The notes under the pieces: generated by a model
Seen by the model: the letters and a program-made list of their open reading frames with translations, nothing else
The model's database searches: none
What the model was told of the DNA's origin: nothing
Assembly (NCBI GenBank): GCA_910583795.1
Contig: CAJTZQ010000037.1
Location: 1-35,730, forward strand
DNA from: an uncultured Muribaculaceae bacterium
GTDB lineage: Bacteria > Bacteroidota > Bacteroidia > Bacteroidales > Muribaculaceae
Length of the DNA: 35,730 bases
Reading direction: 5' to 3'
Program-made: the position numbers and the translations under genes
In this document: positions 1 through 8,165 of the stretch, one piece after another
Position numbering within the stretch: position 1 is the stretch's first letter
Layout of the letters: every line of letters starts with the position of its first letter

Positions 1-51
1 ACCCTCAACGGTTTTCAAGACCGCCGCAATCGACCACTCTGCCACCTCTCC
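1..51 (-). tRNA. tRNA-Ser (anticodon TGA), 3' part cut off by window edge
   Basis: The reverse complement starts GGAGAGGTGGCAGAGTGG, a typical 5' end and D-arm of a class II bacterial tRNA-Ser. It continues to an anticodon stem-loop with loop CTTGAAA, so the anticodon is TGA (plus-strand tca at 15-17). The variable arm, T-arm and 3' end lie left of the window. It is probably a host gene. tRNA genes are frequent phage integration sites, but no attachment duplication can be tested here. Confidence 0.93.
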
Positions 52-296
52 ATACATTTGATTGGCTTGGCTTCGCACCTTTACCTCTCATTTGCGAGTG
101 CAAAGTTATAAACTTTTTTTAATCCTTGCAAATATTTTGTCGAAATTTCTTGAAATTTTTATTGTTATATCTTGCGATTACAATATTTCGTATTGAATGT
201 CAACTGGATAACAATTTTTAATGCATGCAAATATTGGGGCTTGAAAGAGTAATCTGATTGTAAAGGCGTTTATTTGGTCATATATATCCAAAGATT

Positions 297-1019
297 CTAC
301 TTCAATCTTAGATAGGATTTGAATCTGTCTACAGATGTGTTGATGATAAGGTCATCCGGGAATTCTGTTTCCTGAAGCAGTGATGGAAGAAATTCGTAGT
401 TTGCTATGTCGAATGAAATATGTGCATCGCTTCCAAGAATTACCGGCACGTCATACTTTTTACAAAGGCGGAGGATTTCAAGATTGTTTTCGCGAGCCGA
501 ATCCTTGTGTCGTATCGGCTTCAATGAACTGTTGTTTATTTCCAATAATGTATGGTTTTCTTTAGCGGCAACAACAATCGGTTCGAAATTGAGTTCCGCC
601 GTGCCGTCGCCGGGATGGCTTATAATATTGATAAATGGGTTTCCGATTGCCGTTATCATTCCGGCTGTGTTCTCATCTTTTGTACCTGGAGTGAAACAAA
701 GAGAATGTATCCCTGCAATACGCAGATCAAGTGTTGCCATAAGCTTATCGTCCATATCAAGAGTGCCTTTGCTGTCAAGAATATTCACTTCTGCACCGAG
801 CATAAGATCGATCCCATACATTTTGCGTGGCACTACATGGAGATTCCTGAAATAAATCGGTTCACATGTGCCGGGTATTCCTGGTGCATGTTCGGTGATG
901 CCAAGCAATTTTAATCCTTTTCCCGAGGCAGCTTTTACCATTTCCTGTAGTGAACTGTAAGCATGTCCGCTGGCGACTGTATGTGTATGTACGTCAAGTT
1001 CTATTTTGCTAAAATCCAT
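297..1019 (-). CDS. PHP-domain phosphoesterase (YcdX-like)
   Basis: This 240-residue protein has the PHP (polymerase and histidinol phosphatase) fold signature: DVHTHT near residues 9-14, His19, a TEHAP motif near 43, a SHPGDG segment in the middle and GSDAH near residue 197. These His and Asp residues normally form a trinuclear metal site that hydrolyses phosphate esters. The length is close to that of E. coli YcdX, about 245 aa. It probably acts in the cytosol; the substrate cannot be told from sequence. It stands alone on the minus strand between the tRNA and the prophage-like genes and is most likely host chromosome. Confidence 0.85.
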   Translation of the reverse strand: MDFSKIELDVHTHTVASGHAYSSLQEMVKAASGKGLKLLGITEHAPGIPGTCEPIYFRNLHVVPRKMYGIDLMLGAEVNILDSKGTLDMDDKLMATLDLRIAGIHSLCFTPGTKDENTAGMITAIGNPFINIISHPGDGTAELNFEPIVVAAKENHTLLEINNSSLKPIRHKDSARENNLEILRLCKKYDVPVILGSDAHISFDIANYEFLPSLLQETEFPDDLIINTSVDRFKSYLRLK

Positions 1020-1094
1020 ATTCGAGTAATTTACAATGCAAAGTTAGCAAACAATTTTTTGACGTAAAAACATAAGAACACAAAGTTTCAGTAT

Positions 1095-1135
1095 AAGAGA
1101 CTGCGGGAGGTGGGCCACTATAATTTTGTGATAAA
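1095..1135 (+). promoter_or_regulatory. Bacteroidota-type promoter for the muramidase-like gene
   Basis: TAATTTTG at 1121-1128 matches the Bacteroidota -7 box TAnnTTTG. It lies 12 bases upstream of the ATG at 1140. An upstream in-frame ATG at 1110 would fall inside the promoter, which supports 1140 as the start. Confidence 0.55.
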
Positions 1136-1139
1136 AAAC

Positions 1140-1760
1140 ATGGCAGATTTTGAGAAAATGATTCCGTTTATACTGCATTTTGCAGCGGGAGTTTATGGAA
1201 AGAATGGCAAACAGCTTGTGTTGCCTTTGGAAGAACAATTCCTTCTGGCTAAAAGAAGAGGATGGAGTGATGATAAGGATGATCCCGGAGGAGCTACCAT
1301 GATTGATGTCACCTTGACTACATATTCTCATTATAAAAACTCAAAAGGGTTGGGAGATGCTACGAAGGATGATCTTCTCAATATAAGTTTTGAGGAGTGG
1401 AAAGAGATTTTAAAGACTATGTATTGGGACAAGTGGCAAGGAGATTACATAGAAAGCCAGGGAATAGCCAATCTGTTGGTCGATTGGGTCTGGGCGAGTG
1501 GTTATGGGACGATCAAGAAAGCACAGAAGATTATCGGAGTTAAAAATGATGGTGTAGTTGGCGGCAAGACGTTGGCGGCAATAAACAAGGCCGATTTCCT
1601 TGGATTATTTAAAATGGTGTTCGAGGCAAGGGAACAACATTACAGGCAGTGTCGCGCCGCCTGGAAATATCTCAATGGATGGTTGCGGCGTCTGAATGCC
1701 ATTCAGCCTGACGGGACCTTTCTGATTTATGGCAGGATAATAGGTACAAAAAAAGTCTGA
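1140..1760 (+). CDS. GH108-like peptidoglycan hydrolase, probable catalytic Glu missing
   Basis: This 206-aa protein matches the glycoside hydrolase 108 / secretion-activator architecture. It has an N-terminal helix, DDPGGATM near residue 47, the LLVDWVWASGYG block near residue 116 and a C-terminal peptidoglycan-binding part with VGGKTLAAIN. Relatives have a WEGG or WEAG motif with the catalytic Glu near residue 15. Here the segment reads HFAAG, so Ala stands where Glu is expected. This may mean an inactive wall-binding protein or a decaying gene. It is far from the phage amidase at 24.5 kb, so it could be host-derived or lysogenic cargo. The start at 1140 is chosen from the promoter position. 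Confidence 0.72.
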   Translation: MADFEKMIPFILHFAAGVYGKNGKQLVLPLEEQFLLAKRRGWSDDKDDPGGATMIDVTLTTYSHYKNSKGLGDATKDDLLNISFEEWKEILKTMYWDKWQGDYIESQGIANLLVDWVWASGYGTIKKAQKIIGVKNDGVVGGKTLAAINKADFLGLFKMVFEAREQHYRQCRAAWKYLNGWLRRLNAIQPDGTFLIYGRIIGTKKV

Positions 1761-1807
1761 CTCATAGAATCAGACTCTCCTGTCGGGGTGAAAGGAATAA
1801 ACACCCC
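1754..1807 (+). terminator. Two adjacent hairpins after the muramidase-like gene
   Basis: AGTCTGA (1754-1760, including the stop codon) pairs with TCAGACT (1770-1776). A second stem, GGGGTG (1785-1790), pairs with CACCCC (1802-1807) and is followed by TAATTTTTAG. The gene on the other side (1891-2298) converges on it, so it may terminate both. Confidence 0.5.
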
Positions 1808-1890
1808 TAATTTTTAGCTGTTTAACCCGGCTTGTGAATATTTATATATTAGTAAAAAAAGTAAAGGGGGAGCAACGCTGTCCCGTTTTT

Positions 1891-2298
1891 TTATTTGCGT
1901 GACTCTGTCAAAAATTTGATCATGCGCTCCTTTTCCGCGATCAACTTATCCTTTTCCTCCAACAGCTTATCCTTCCCATCGATTATACGGTCCTTTTCGT
2001 CGAGCAGCTGCTGCATCACCGAGGCATGTTGCCCGATCTGCACTGACGCGTCCCCGATGTTCGTGTGGGCGGAGATGTCGGAAAAGCTTTTACTTGCCAT
2101 AACGGGATAATCAAACGCGGTATGAGGATTTAATCCGGTTGCGATACACAATTTCTCAAAGAGAGAGAGGTCGATTGTCTCCTTTGTAAAAATCGTTGAC
2201 AGATAATTATATGTAATTCCCACTTGGGCAGCGATTTCCTTCTTTACCAAGTGACGCGATTCGATATGGCTCTTCAATAATTGTCCGATATGTTTCAT
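1891..2298 (-). CDS. HTH transcriptional regulator with coiled-coil tail, probable phage repressor
   Basis: This 135-aa protein has an N-terminal helix-turn-helix, about residues 15-60, with the pattern KKEIAAQVGITYNYLSTIF. A linker follows, then a C-terminal coiled coil (about 95-133) built from heptads of the form EKDxxIxxKDKLLEEKDKLI. The coiled coil suggests an oligomeric DNA binder. It is divergent from a small Cro-like gene across a 123-bp region holding a recurrent operator-like motif, the classic layout of a phage immunity region. It has no LexA-type peptidase domain, so relief of repression may come from the antirepressors at 10.2 and 12.1 kb. The repressor role is inferred. Confidence 0.7.
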   Translation of the reverse strand: MKHIGQLLKSHIESRHLVKKEIAAQVGITYNYLSTIFTKETIDLSLFEKLCIATGLNPHTAFDYPVMASKSFSDISAHTNIGDASVQIGQHASVMQQLLDEKDRIIDGKDKLLEEKDKLIAEKERMIKFLTESRK

Positions 2299-2421
2299 GT
2301 CTCAAAATGTTAAATAATATTAATTATTTGAGAAACAATATCGCAAATAGTTAATATCCGGAATTTATTTATTTACTTTGCTCCCGCAAAATTACGGAAG
2401 TTATTTAATTCTGGCAAATAT
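2299..2421. promoter_or_regulatory. Divergent repressor/Cro-like control region with operator motif
   Basis: This AT-rich gap separates the minus-strand HTH gene from the plus-strand early genes. It contains TCGCAAATAG at 2341-2350 followed by TTAATAT, a motif repeated at five other places in the early region. A near-match to the rightward -7 box (TTACTTTG) lies at 2373-2380. A half-palindrome TTACGGAAGTTA follows at about 2392-2403. Confidence 0.5.
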
Positions 2422-2631
2422 ATGACCGCAAATGAGGCATTAAAAAAACACCTTTCTTCGCTACCATATTTGGTTTCGGTACAAAAGTCTAAAGAAATGC
2501 AACTTAGGTTTAGCATTTCCGAAGACGTCGTGGTTAATTGGCGTAGTGGCAGAACAAAGATTCCACCATTTTACCGCCCCGAAATTAGCAAGATATTGGG
2601 AGTTGATATCTTCGCGGATGTCGCAAATTGA
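2422..2631 (+). CDS. Small Cro-like DNA-binding protein (putative)
   Basis: This 69-aa protein has a region (about residues 17-62) that reads like a helix-turn-helix: a MQLRFSISEDVVVNWRSGRTKIPP segment split over the recognition helix, then EISKILGVDIF. It is the first gene divergent from the putative repressor and sits 16 bp before the next regulator. Position and size fit a Cro-type early regulator. Function is inferred from context more than from a family match. Confidence 0.55.
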   Translation: MTANEALKKHLSSLPYLVSVQKSKEMQLRFSISEDVVVNWRSGRTKIPPFYRPEISKILGVDIFADVAN

Positions 2632-2647
2632 TTAAATTGATACGTCT

Positions 2648-3208
2648 ATGCTGTTTGATAATCTCGAATTTTTTACATACGAAGCGGAAGTGTGGTACCG
2701 CAAGGATGGTGCCGTGGCACGGCTTACCGAATCCGACATTGATCTTATTCGTGACATAGCGGAAATGATCGCCACCTTCTATCCTGACGCTTTTAAGGCT
2801 CTGTCGGGGGAATACGTCTCATGTGCTCCCAATCAGCCTTACTACCGCTTCCGGATAGTATCCCGGTTCATACGGTGCAATTTCGCGCACCTTGATCACA
2901 TACCGGATATCACTGCGTCCGGACAATGCAATTTCGAGGTGGTTCAATGTCCGCTCAGGGGGGAATGCCGGTATGACCATGTGATATGCCGTCCGTCTTT
3001 TGCCCACCGCCTGTCAGCTGCCGAACTTCGTGTTCTCGCCCCTCTTTACAGGGGCATGTCGGAGGCAGACATAGCAGAGTCTCTCTGCCTCTCGGCTCAC
3101 ACAGTACATAACCACATCCGCAACGCGTACACACGTCTCGGCATTCACTCCAGGGCCGAGTTCATGAAGTATGCGTCGCTACACGATATTTTCAATGGCA
3201 AAGTATAG
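2648..3208 (+). CDS. LuxR-type C-terminal HTH regulator with Cys-rich N-terminal half
   Basis: In this 186-aa protein, residues about 122-178 form a LuxR/GerE-type HTH: LSAAELRVL, then GMSEADIAESLCLSAHTVHNHI, then YTRLGIHSRAEF. The N-terminal half is not a receiver domain. It has Cys77, Cys94, Cys101, Cys107 and Cys114 (pattern CPLRGECRYDHVIC), possibly a metal site. Similar LuxR-tailed proteins occur in Bacteroidales phages and mobile elements. It overlaps the replication gene by 14 bp, so the two are co-translated, and it may activate the early or replication operon. Confidence 0.75.
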   Translation: MLFDNLEFFTYEAEVWYRKDGAVARLTESDIDLIRDIAEMIATFYPDAFKALSGEYVSCAPNQPYYRFRIVSRFIRCNFAHLDHIPDITASGQCNFEVVQCPLRGECRYDHVICRPSFAHRLSAAELRVLAPLYRGMSEADIAESLCLSAHTVHNHIRNAYTRLGIHSRAEFMKYASLHDIFNGKV

Positions 3209-6200
3209 TCAACGTACAATAGACGACGTCAACCGCAATGTCGATATCCGCCTTATCATCGACGGCGCGGATCAGTCGAAATCAAAGCAGGATATCGACT
3301 GTCCGTTCTGTGGCAAGAAGAAAAAATTCTCCGTCACGCACAATTCTAAATACAATTGTGCGAAATGCTGGTCATGCGGAGAAGGTTTCTCAGGTCCGAT
3401 ATCTGCACTCATGCACTATAAGGGGTATGGCAAGGATCAATTCCCTCAGGCTGTCGAGGAGACGGCGAAAATAGGAGGAATTTATATCCGTACGGAAGAC
3501 GATGAACGTGGCGAAGCGGTAAAGGCTGCTACAGAAAGCCTCAAGTCCACCTTCTGCCAGATGCAGCTTTATTCCTCCGGACTCACCGAGGCAGACGTCA
3601 CCCTCAAGATCAACGACGGCAAGTCCGAGTACTTCGAGTCTCCCTTCCGCAAAGGGCGCTTCTCCTCCGACTTCCGCCCCGACCCCATGGGCGACGACAT
3701 GCTCATCTATTACTACGACCTTCACCGCCGTCCCGTCACCTACAAGGCAAAGGGATCCTCAGTGCCTCGGCAGTATGTCCGGGCGCGTTACGCCAATCCG
3801 GATATCCACAAGTCCGGCGACGGCAAGGCGATGAAGTATCAGACACCTCCGGGCGCACCGTCACGTGCCTACATCCCCGAAAAGATCCGACAGCGTTTCC
3901 TGTCCAAAACCCACATTGACACGCTGTTTATCCAGGAAGGGGAAAAGAAGGCTGAGAAGGCTTGCAAACACGGTATGCTCTCGATCGGTATTCAGGGGAT
4001 CAACAACTTCGGTACCGCCGAAGAAGGGCTCCTGCAGGATATCCAGGACATAGCCACCGTCTGCACCGTTGACAACGTTGTCCTCATGATGGATGCCGAC
4101 TGGGAGGATCTTCACCGCGATATCACCCTTGGCGACCGTGTAGACAAGCGCCCGATATCATTCTCTTCGGCAGTCATCAAGTTTCGCCAGTTCATGCGCA
4201 CCTTGCATAATCTCAAGCTCGACGTTGAGATCTGGTGGGGGCACGTCAATCACAATGAAGGTAATGACAAAGGTGTCGACGACCTTCTCACCCACACACT
4301 CAAGTGCCGGGAGGAAGATCTGATCGAAGACATCGACATTACGATGAATTCCCACGACGGCAAGGGGAAATACGTCGATATCCACAAGATTACGGCGATA
4401 TCCGACGCCAAGATCCGCGACTTCTGGTTGCTCAACGACCGTCAGGCGTTCTTCAATCGTCACCGCGATCGTCTCGATAGCGTCGGTGTCTTCAAGATCG
4501 GGGGTATATCCTACAAGGTTGAGAATGGGGAGATGCTCCCCATGTCACGCTATTCGTCCGATGTGGATATCTTCAGCATCGAGCTCGACAGCAAGGATCG
4601 CAAGAAAGTGGTGCTCAACTACACCGAGACACTCAAGTTCCTCAACGCATACGGGTTCTGCCGCATGCGCAATTCCGACGAATCCGCCTCCGGCTTCGAG
4701 TTTATACGTATCGACGACGGCATCATTGACAAGATCGCTCCTTTCGAGGTGCGCGACTTTATCTGTCAGTACATCGCCACAAACACTAAGGATCCGCTCG
4801 TACACGAGTATTTCAACTCCAAGATCGACGTCGTGCTTCCGGACAAGAAGCTTGAGCGTCTCCAGATAATTTCCGACGAGTTCTCCAAATTTGAGCGCGG
4901 ACTGCAGCGCACGTACTACAACAACGGACAGGTCGAGATCACCGCAGAATCCATCACGCCTAACAAGCCGATTCTCAACATCTGGCGCTCCCGTATCGTG
5001 CCGCGTAATTTCAATCGGGTCCCGGTTATAAAGTCTATCACCCGTGATGTCGACGGCTTCCATGTGGAGTTTACCAACGACGCTCATAAGTGTGAGTTTC
5101 TGCAGTACCTTCTCAATACATCGAATAATTATTACCCTCATGACGCAGAGCGGGACATCACGCGTGAGGAGCAGCTTGAATGGGTGCATCACCTGGTCAA
5201 TAAGGTCACCACCGTAGGATATCTGCTTTGCGATTGGAAACCGGCCAACGAGCGCAAGGTCGTGGTCGTGCAGGATCATCTCATGACGGAGGTGGGGCAG
5301 TCCCATGGCGGTGCCGGTAAATCCCTTATTGCCGACGCTATCGGCCGTATAAAGTCACAGGTCACTATCGACGGCGGGAATATCCAGGGCACCGATCAGT
5401 TCCTGTTCTCTTCGGTGTCCAAGGCTACCCGCAGCATCCTGATCGACGACGTCCGGCCTAATTTCAACCTCAAGGATTATTTCGCCACCATCACGGGTAA
5501 CATGTCGGTCAATCCCAAGGGGAAAGACCGCTACAATATCCCCGTCGACGAGTCCCCGAAAATAATCATCACCACCAATCACACGATAAAAGGTTCCTCG
5601 GAGTCATCTATCCGGCGTCGTATCTCGTACATGGAGTTTTCCAACTGGTACAATGCCGATCATTCACCTGTCGACGATTTTCACCACATGCTGTTCGACG
5701 ACTGGGATGATTACCAGTGGACTCTCTTTGATAACCTCATGGCGGAGTGTGTCATGTACTATCTCCGGAGCTTCAGCGAGGTCTGGGGCAAGGAAGGGCA
5801 GGGGCATGTGCCGCCGCCCATGGAGATGATCGAGAAGCGTTCTCTCCGTCAGGAGATGTCCGAATCTCTGCTGCAGTGGGCTGAAGAGCGATATGACCCC
5901 TCCGGATCTCATCTCAACGAGCGTGAGAAACGTAATGACCTTCTCAAGGAGTTCTTCGAGTTTGCAGGTAACACTGGCCACGGTGTCACTCGCACCAACT
6001 TCATGATGAAAATACAGGCTTACTGCAAGTTCAAGGGCTACGACTTCAACATCAACAAGGCTAACGCCAAGGGCGAGTTTTATAACGACTGGAAACCGCT
6101 TCATCCCAACGAGTCCTTCATCGGGATCAACGACAAGTCAGGCGGCACCGAATATTTCACCGTCTGGTCCCAGGAGAAACGCCGCTCTGAAATACCCGGT

Positions 6201-6215
6201 AATTCACCTTTTTAA
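3195..6215 (+). CDS. Phage replication protein: zinc finger, TOPRIM-like primase region and SF3-type helicase
   Basis: The protein has 1006 aa from ATG 3195. An N-terminal CHC2-like zinc ribbon has Cys36, Cys39, Cys55, Cys58 and Cys61. A TOPRIM-like region follows (FIQEGEKKAEKA, later VVLMMDADW). The C-terminal ATPase has Walker A GGAGKS at about 705-710, Walker B ILIDD at about 748-752 and a KIIITTNH sensor near residue 790, as in D5/poxvirus-type SF3 helicases. It probably primes and unwinds phage DNA in one polypeptide. The alternative start at 3171 would lengthen the overlap with the regulator; 3195 is preferred because the alignable zinc-ribbon region begins soon after it. Confidence 0.85.
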   Translation: MAKYSQRTIDDVNRNVDIRLIIDGADQSKSKQDIDCPFCGKKKKFSVTHNSKYNCAKCWSCGEGFSGPISALMHYKGYGKDQFPQAVEETAKIGGIYIRTEDDERGEAVKAATESLKSTFCQMQLYSSGLTEADVTLKINDGKSEYFESPFRKGRFSSDFRPDPMGDDMLIYYYDLHRRPVTYKAKGSSVPRQYVRARYANPDIHKSGDGKAMKYQTPPGAPSRAYIPEKIRQRFLSKTHIDTLFIQEGEKKAEKACKHGMLSIGIQGINNFGTAEEGLLQDIQDIATVCTVDNVVLMMDADWEDLHRDITLGDRVDKRPISFSSAVIKFRQFMRTLHNLKLDVEIWWGHVNHNEGNDKGVDDLLTHTLKCREEDLIEDIDITMNSHDGKGKYVDIHKITAISDAKIRDFWLLNDRQAFFNRHRDRLDSVGVFKIGGISYKVENGEMLPMSRYSSDVDIFSIELDSKDRKKVVLNYTETLKFLNAYGFCRMRNSDESASGFEFIRIDDGIIDKIAPFEVRDFICQYIATNTKDPLVHEYFNSKIDVVLPDKKLERLQIISDEFSKFERGLQRTYYNNGQVEITAESITPNKPILNIWRSRIVPRNFNRVPVIKSITRDVDGFHVEFTNDAHKCEFLQYLLNTSNNYYPHDAERDITREEQLEWVHHLVNKVTTVGYLLCDWKPANERKVVVVQDHLMTEVGQSHGGAGKSLIADAIGRIKSQVTIDGGNIQGTDQFLFSSVSKATRSILIDDVRPNFNLKDYFATITGNMSVNPKGKDRYNIPVDESPKIIITTNHTIKGSSESSIRRRISYMEFSNWYNADHSPVDDFHHMLFDDWDDYQWTLFDNLMAECVMYYLRSFSEVWGKEGQGHVPPPMEMIEKRSLRQEMSESLLQWAEERYDPSGSHLNEREKRNDLLKEFFEFAGNTGHGVTRTNFMMKIQAYCKFKGYDFNINKANAKGEFYNDWKPLHPNESFIGINDKSGGTEYFTVWSQEKRRSEIPGNSPF

Positions 6216-6226
6216 ATAATTTACTT

Positions 6227-6568
6227 ATGACAGTTAAAAAATTTTTATTCATTCTTCCGCTTCTGGCTGCTGCCGGATGCGCACCGTCAGGATCCGACGG
6301 GTCCGACGCGCTCCCCCGCGCCCTCTCTGTTATCGAGGAGTCGCCTTCCGGGATGTTCATACGCCTCGTTTCACCCGACAGGGTATCGCGCTCACAGATG
6401 CTTGAGGCTGTGGCGGAATATTCGCAACGCTTCGACCGTATCGACTTCTGCGTCCCCGATTCCACCGCACATGGCCAGGAATACATTACGGTTATCGGCG
6501 GGTGTGTCTTCGACCACGATGCCGACCAGTGTTTCACCATAACATCCTCCGACTATGACACCCTCTGA
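6227..6568 (+). CDS. Small putative lipoprotein
   Basis: This 113-aa protein has a lipoprotein signal: KK, then a hydrophobic stretch, then LAAAGC with the lipidated Cys at residue 18. The mature part is acidic and has no recognisable domain; it contains IDFCVPDS and VIGGCVFD, so two further Cys. It starts 11 bp after the helicase gene and its end overlaps the next gene by 14 bp. A phage lipoprotein in the early region could alter the cell surface or exclude other phages, but nothing in the sequence shows this. Confidence 0.65.
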   Translation: MTVKKFLFILPLLAAAGCAPSGSDGSDALPRALSVIEESPSGMFIRLVSPDRVSRSQMLEAVAEYSQRFDRIDFCVPDSTAHGQEYITVIGGCVFDHDADQCFTITSSDYDTL

Positions 6569-6794
6569 ACTGCTACACCTCAGTAAAGGAGATTTTGTCC
6601 TGGTACCGCCGTCGGTTACAGGTTATCCGTTGCCCGTCAAGGGTCAGGTCTCCAAGGTAGATTCATTTATGTCTGACATTTATGTCTCTGTCGATTACCT
6701 TGAGCCAACCCCCGACTGTGCCGCGTTCCTGGATCTACACGATGAAAAACAGCTGCTCAGTCTCGAGATTATTAATCGGTATAGTATAAAATAA
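6555..6794 (+). CDS. Small hypothetical protein
   Basis: This 79-aa protein was not recognised. The first half (LSKGDFVLVPPSVTGYPLPVKGQVSKVDSF in outline) looks like a small beta-barrel of SH3 type. The start overlaps the end of the lipoprotein gene by 14 bp, which suggests translational coupling. It belongs to the same rightward early operon. Confidence 0.6.
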   Translation: MTPSELLHLSKGDFVLVPPSVTGYPLPVKGQVSKVDSFMSDIYVSVDYLEPTPDCAAFLDLHDEKQLLSLEIINRYSIK

Positions 6795-6811
6795 TTAATA
6801 GATATATAGTT

Positions 6812-7315
6812 ATGTTTAAACCTAATTTTTCCCAATTCGGCTATAATCCGGATGATCTTTTGAAAAATTTTCATGGTCGTCAGAAATCCCGGTCATCCCG
6901 CTCTACCACAATATCCGATGACATCGTTGATGTCGAGTTTGAGGATATCTCCAAAGATGATCAATCCTCAAAAAAGGATAAAAGGCGTACCTTTGACAAG
7001 GAAGTCCGTTCTCGTGAAATTGTAGAGGCTGGTGATAAGCTTATCATGGAAAAGCTTAAAGGAGAGTCACCTGACAGGCTGATGTCGGGATTATGTTCCT
7101 TGATGATATTCTCTTTGGGTGCGGAATGGGCTGACGGGCATCCTAAATCCTCTTTCTCTTCCGATCAGGAATGGGTGGACGCCTTGTCAGATAAATTTGA
7201 GGAAATAACGAAGGACGCGCCTGATATGGGATTCTCAGGAAAATTAATTTTCAGTATGTCCTTCTTTCTTGGAGCAAAATGGGCTGACAAAAATCCCCCG
7301 AAGTATGACAGCTGA
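6812..7315 (+). CDS. Hypothetical protein with an internal duplication
   Basis: This 167-aa protein was not recognised. Residues 1-85 are charged and low in order. Residues about 88-112 and about 139-164 are two copies of one unit: a hydrophobic helix with LMSGLCSLMIFSLGAEWADGHPK in the first and a GFSGKLIF...FFLGAKWADKNPPK version in the second. The shared core is LGA(E/K)WAD. This paired-helix unit may bind a partner or sit on a membrane surface. Its base composition is more AT-rich than that of the replication gene. Confidence 0.6.
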   Translation: MFKPNFSQFGYNPDDLLKNFHGRQKSRSSRSTTISDDIVDVEFEDISKDDQSSKKDKRRTFDKEVRSREIVEAGDKLIMEKLKGESPDRLMSGLCSLMIFSLGAEWADGHPKSSFSSDQEWVDALSDKFEEITKDAPDMGFSGKLIFSMSFFLGAKWADKNPPKYDS

Positions 7316-7550
7316 AATTATGGATTGGAAATATATTATGCTCGCTGGTGCTGTTGGATTCCTGATCGGCTGTACCGCCGCAAGGATCTATTACGATATC
7401 CTGTATAAGAGATTGCTGAAGGCGAACCTTGATACGTTGGAGGCGAATATTTCTTTATATAAGAAGTTGGTGGCTGTCTACATTGATCCAGTGTTTGATA
7501 TGGTAAAAAAATCTCCTGATGGCAGGCGACATGGAAAGAATGGGGCGTGA
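7305..7550 (+). CDS. Small single-pass membrane protein
   Basis: The protein has about 81 aa. A hydrophobic segment (YIMLAGAVGFLIGCTAARIYY) near the N-terminus is a clear transmembrane helix, followed by a helical, basic C-terminal tail. The ATG at 7305 overlaps the end of the previous gene by 11 bp; ATG 7320 is a second candidate. A longer reading from a TTG at 7269 is unlikely because it would lie mostly inside the previous gene. The function is unknown. Confidence 0.55.
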   Translation: MTAEIMDWKYIMLAGAVGFLIGCTAARIYYDILYKRLLKANLDTLEANISLYKKLVAVYIDPVFDMVKKSPDGRRHGKNGA

Positions 7551-7579
7551 TCTTTAATATCAGTCATCACTCATCCGAT

Positions 7580-7942
7580 ATGCAATTGATTATGATTACA
7601 GTTAAGCATTACACAGGCGTTAAGATTGTCTCTGTCAATGGGCATTTCTTACGCTTGATCACACAGCCACTATCCAAAGATGAAAAGGGTCTGGCAATAA
7701 TGATATTGACAAAAAAGGAATGGATGAACGTAGACATCTGGGGGAAGCTTTTGGAAGTCCACGAGTCTTGTTTGTTGATTCAACAATCTTCCGGAGCTTT
7801 GGCTATTGTCAATCCTGAAGTTGTGGTGGGCTGGACTTCCCAACGCCTTTTCCATGAGGATATGAATAATCCTCAGCTTCAGCGTCATCCCGAACAATTC
7901 TGTACCCCCGGGACATTCAATCCCGAAGGCACCGTGATCTGA
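7580..7942 (+). CDS. Hypothetical protein
   Basis: The protein has about 120 aa from ATG 7580. A GTG at 7547 overlaps the previous stop as GTGA and would add 11 residues; ATG 7592 is a third candidate. The fold appears to be beta-rich (VKHYTGVKIVSVNGHF, then WGKLLEVHESCLLIQQ). No family was recognised. It is the penultimate gene of the early operon. Confidence 0.5.
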   Translation: MQLIMITVKHYTGVKIVSVNGHFLRLITQPLSKDEKGLAIMILTKKEWMNVDIWGKLLEVHESCLLIQQSSGALAIVNPEVVVGWTSQRLFHEDMNNPQLQRHPEQFCTPGTFNPEGTVI

Positions 7943-7967
7943 AACCCTTTTAATAAATAATACAATC

Positions 7968-8165
7968 ATGGAATATCAACCAGTTAGCAGACAAGATTAC
8001 CGGGCATCTATTTGGCCCGGAAGACGGCAGAACAATCGTAAGGTCACTCTCGGCCGCAAGTTGCAGCTCCACCGTAATTATTCCGGCGATCAGGTATCCG
8101 GGGCTAAGACTTCGGTCGAGCGTGCCAGGAGGTTGCGCTCTCTACGCAACCTCAGATGTAAGTAG
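7968..8165 (+). CDS. Small, very basic hypothetical protein
   Basis: This 65-aa protein is rich in Arg and Lys, with clusters PGRRQNNRK and RARRLRSLRNLR. The charge suggests nucleic-acid binding. It is the last gene before a non-coding structured region, 25 bp after the previous stop. No family was recognised. Confidence 0.5.
   Translation: MEYQPVSRQDYRASIWPGRRQNNRKVTLGRKLQLHRNYSGDQVSGAKTSVERARRLRSLRNLRCK

Noticed and set aside
1020..2298. Prophage left attachment site
   Set aside because: No direct repeat partner or integrase is in the window, so a boundary cannot be placed.
4545..5306. Long minus-strand ORF (253 aa) inside the replication gene
   Set aside because: It is antisense to well-supported zinc finger/helicase coding sequence and has no promoter or domain.
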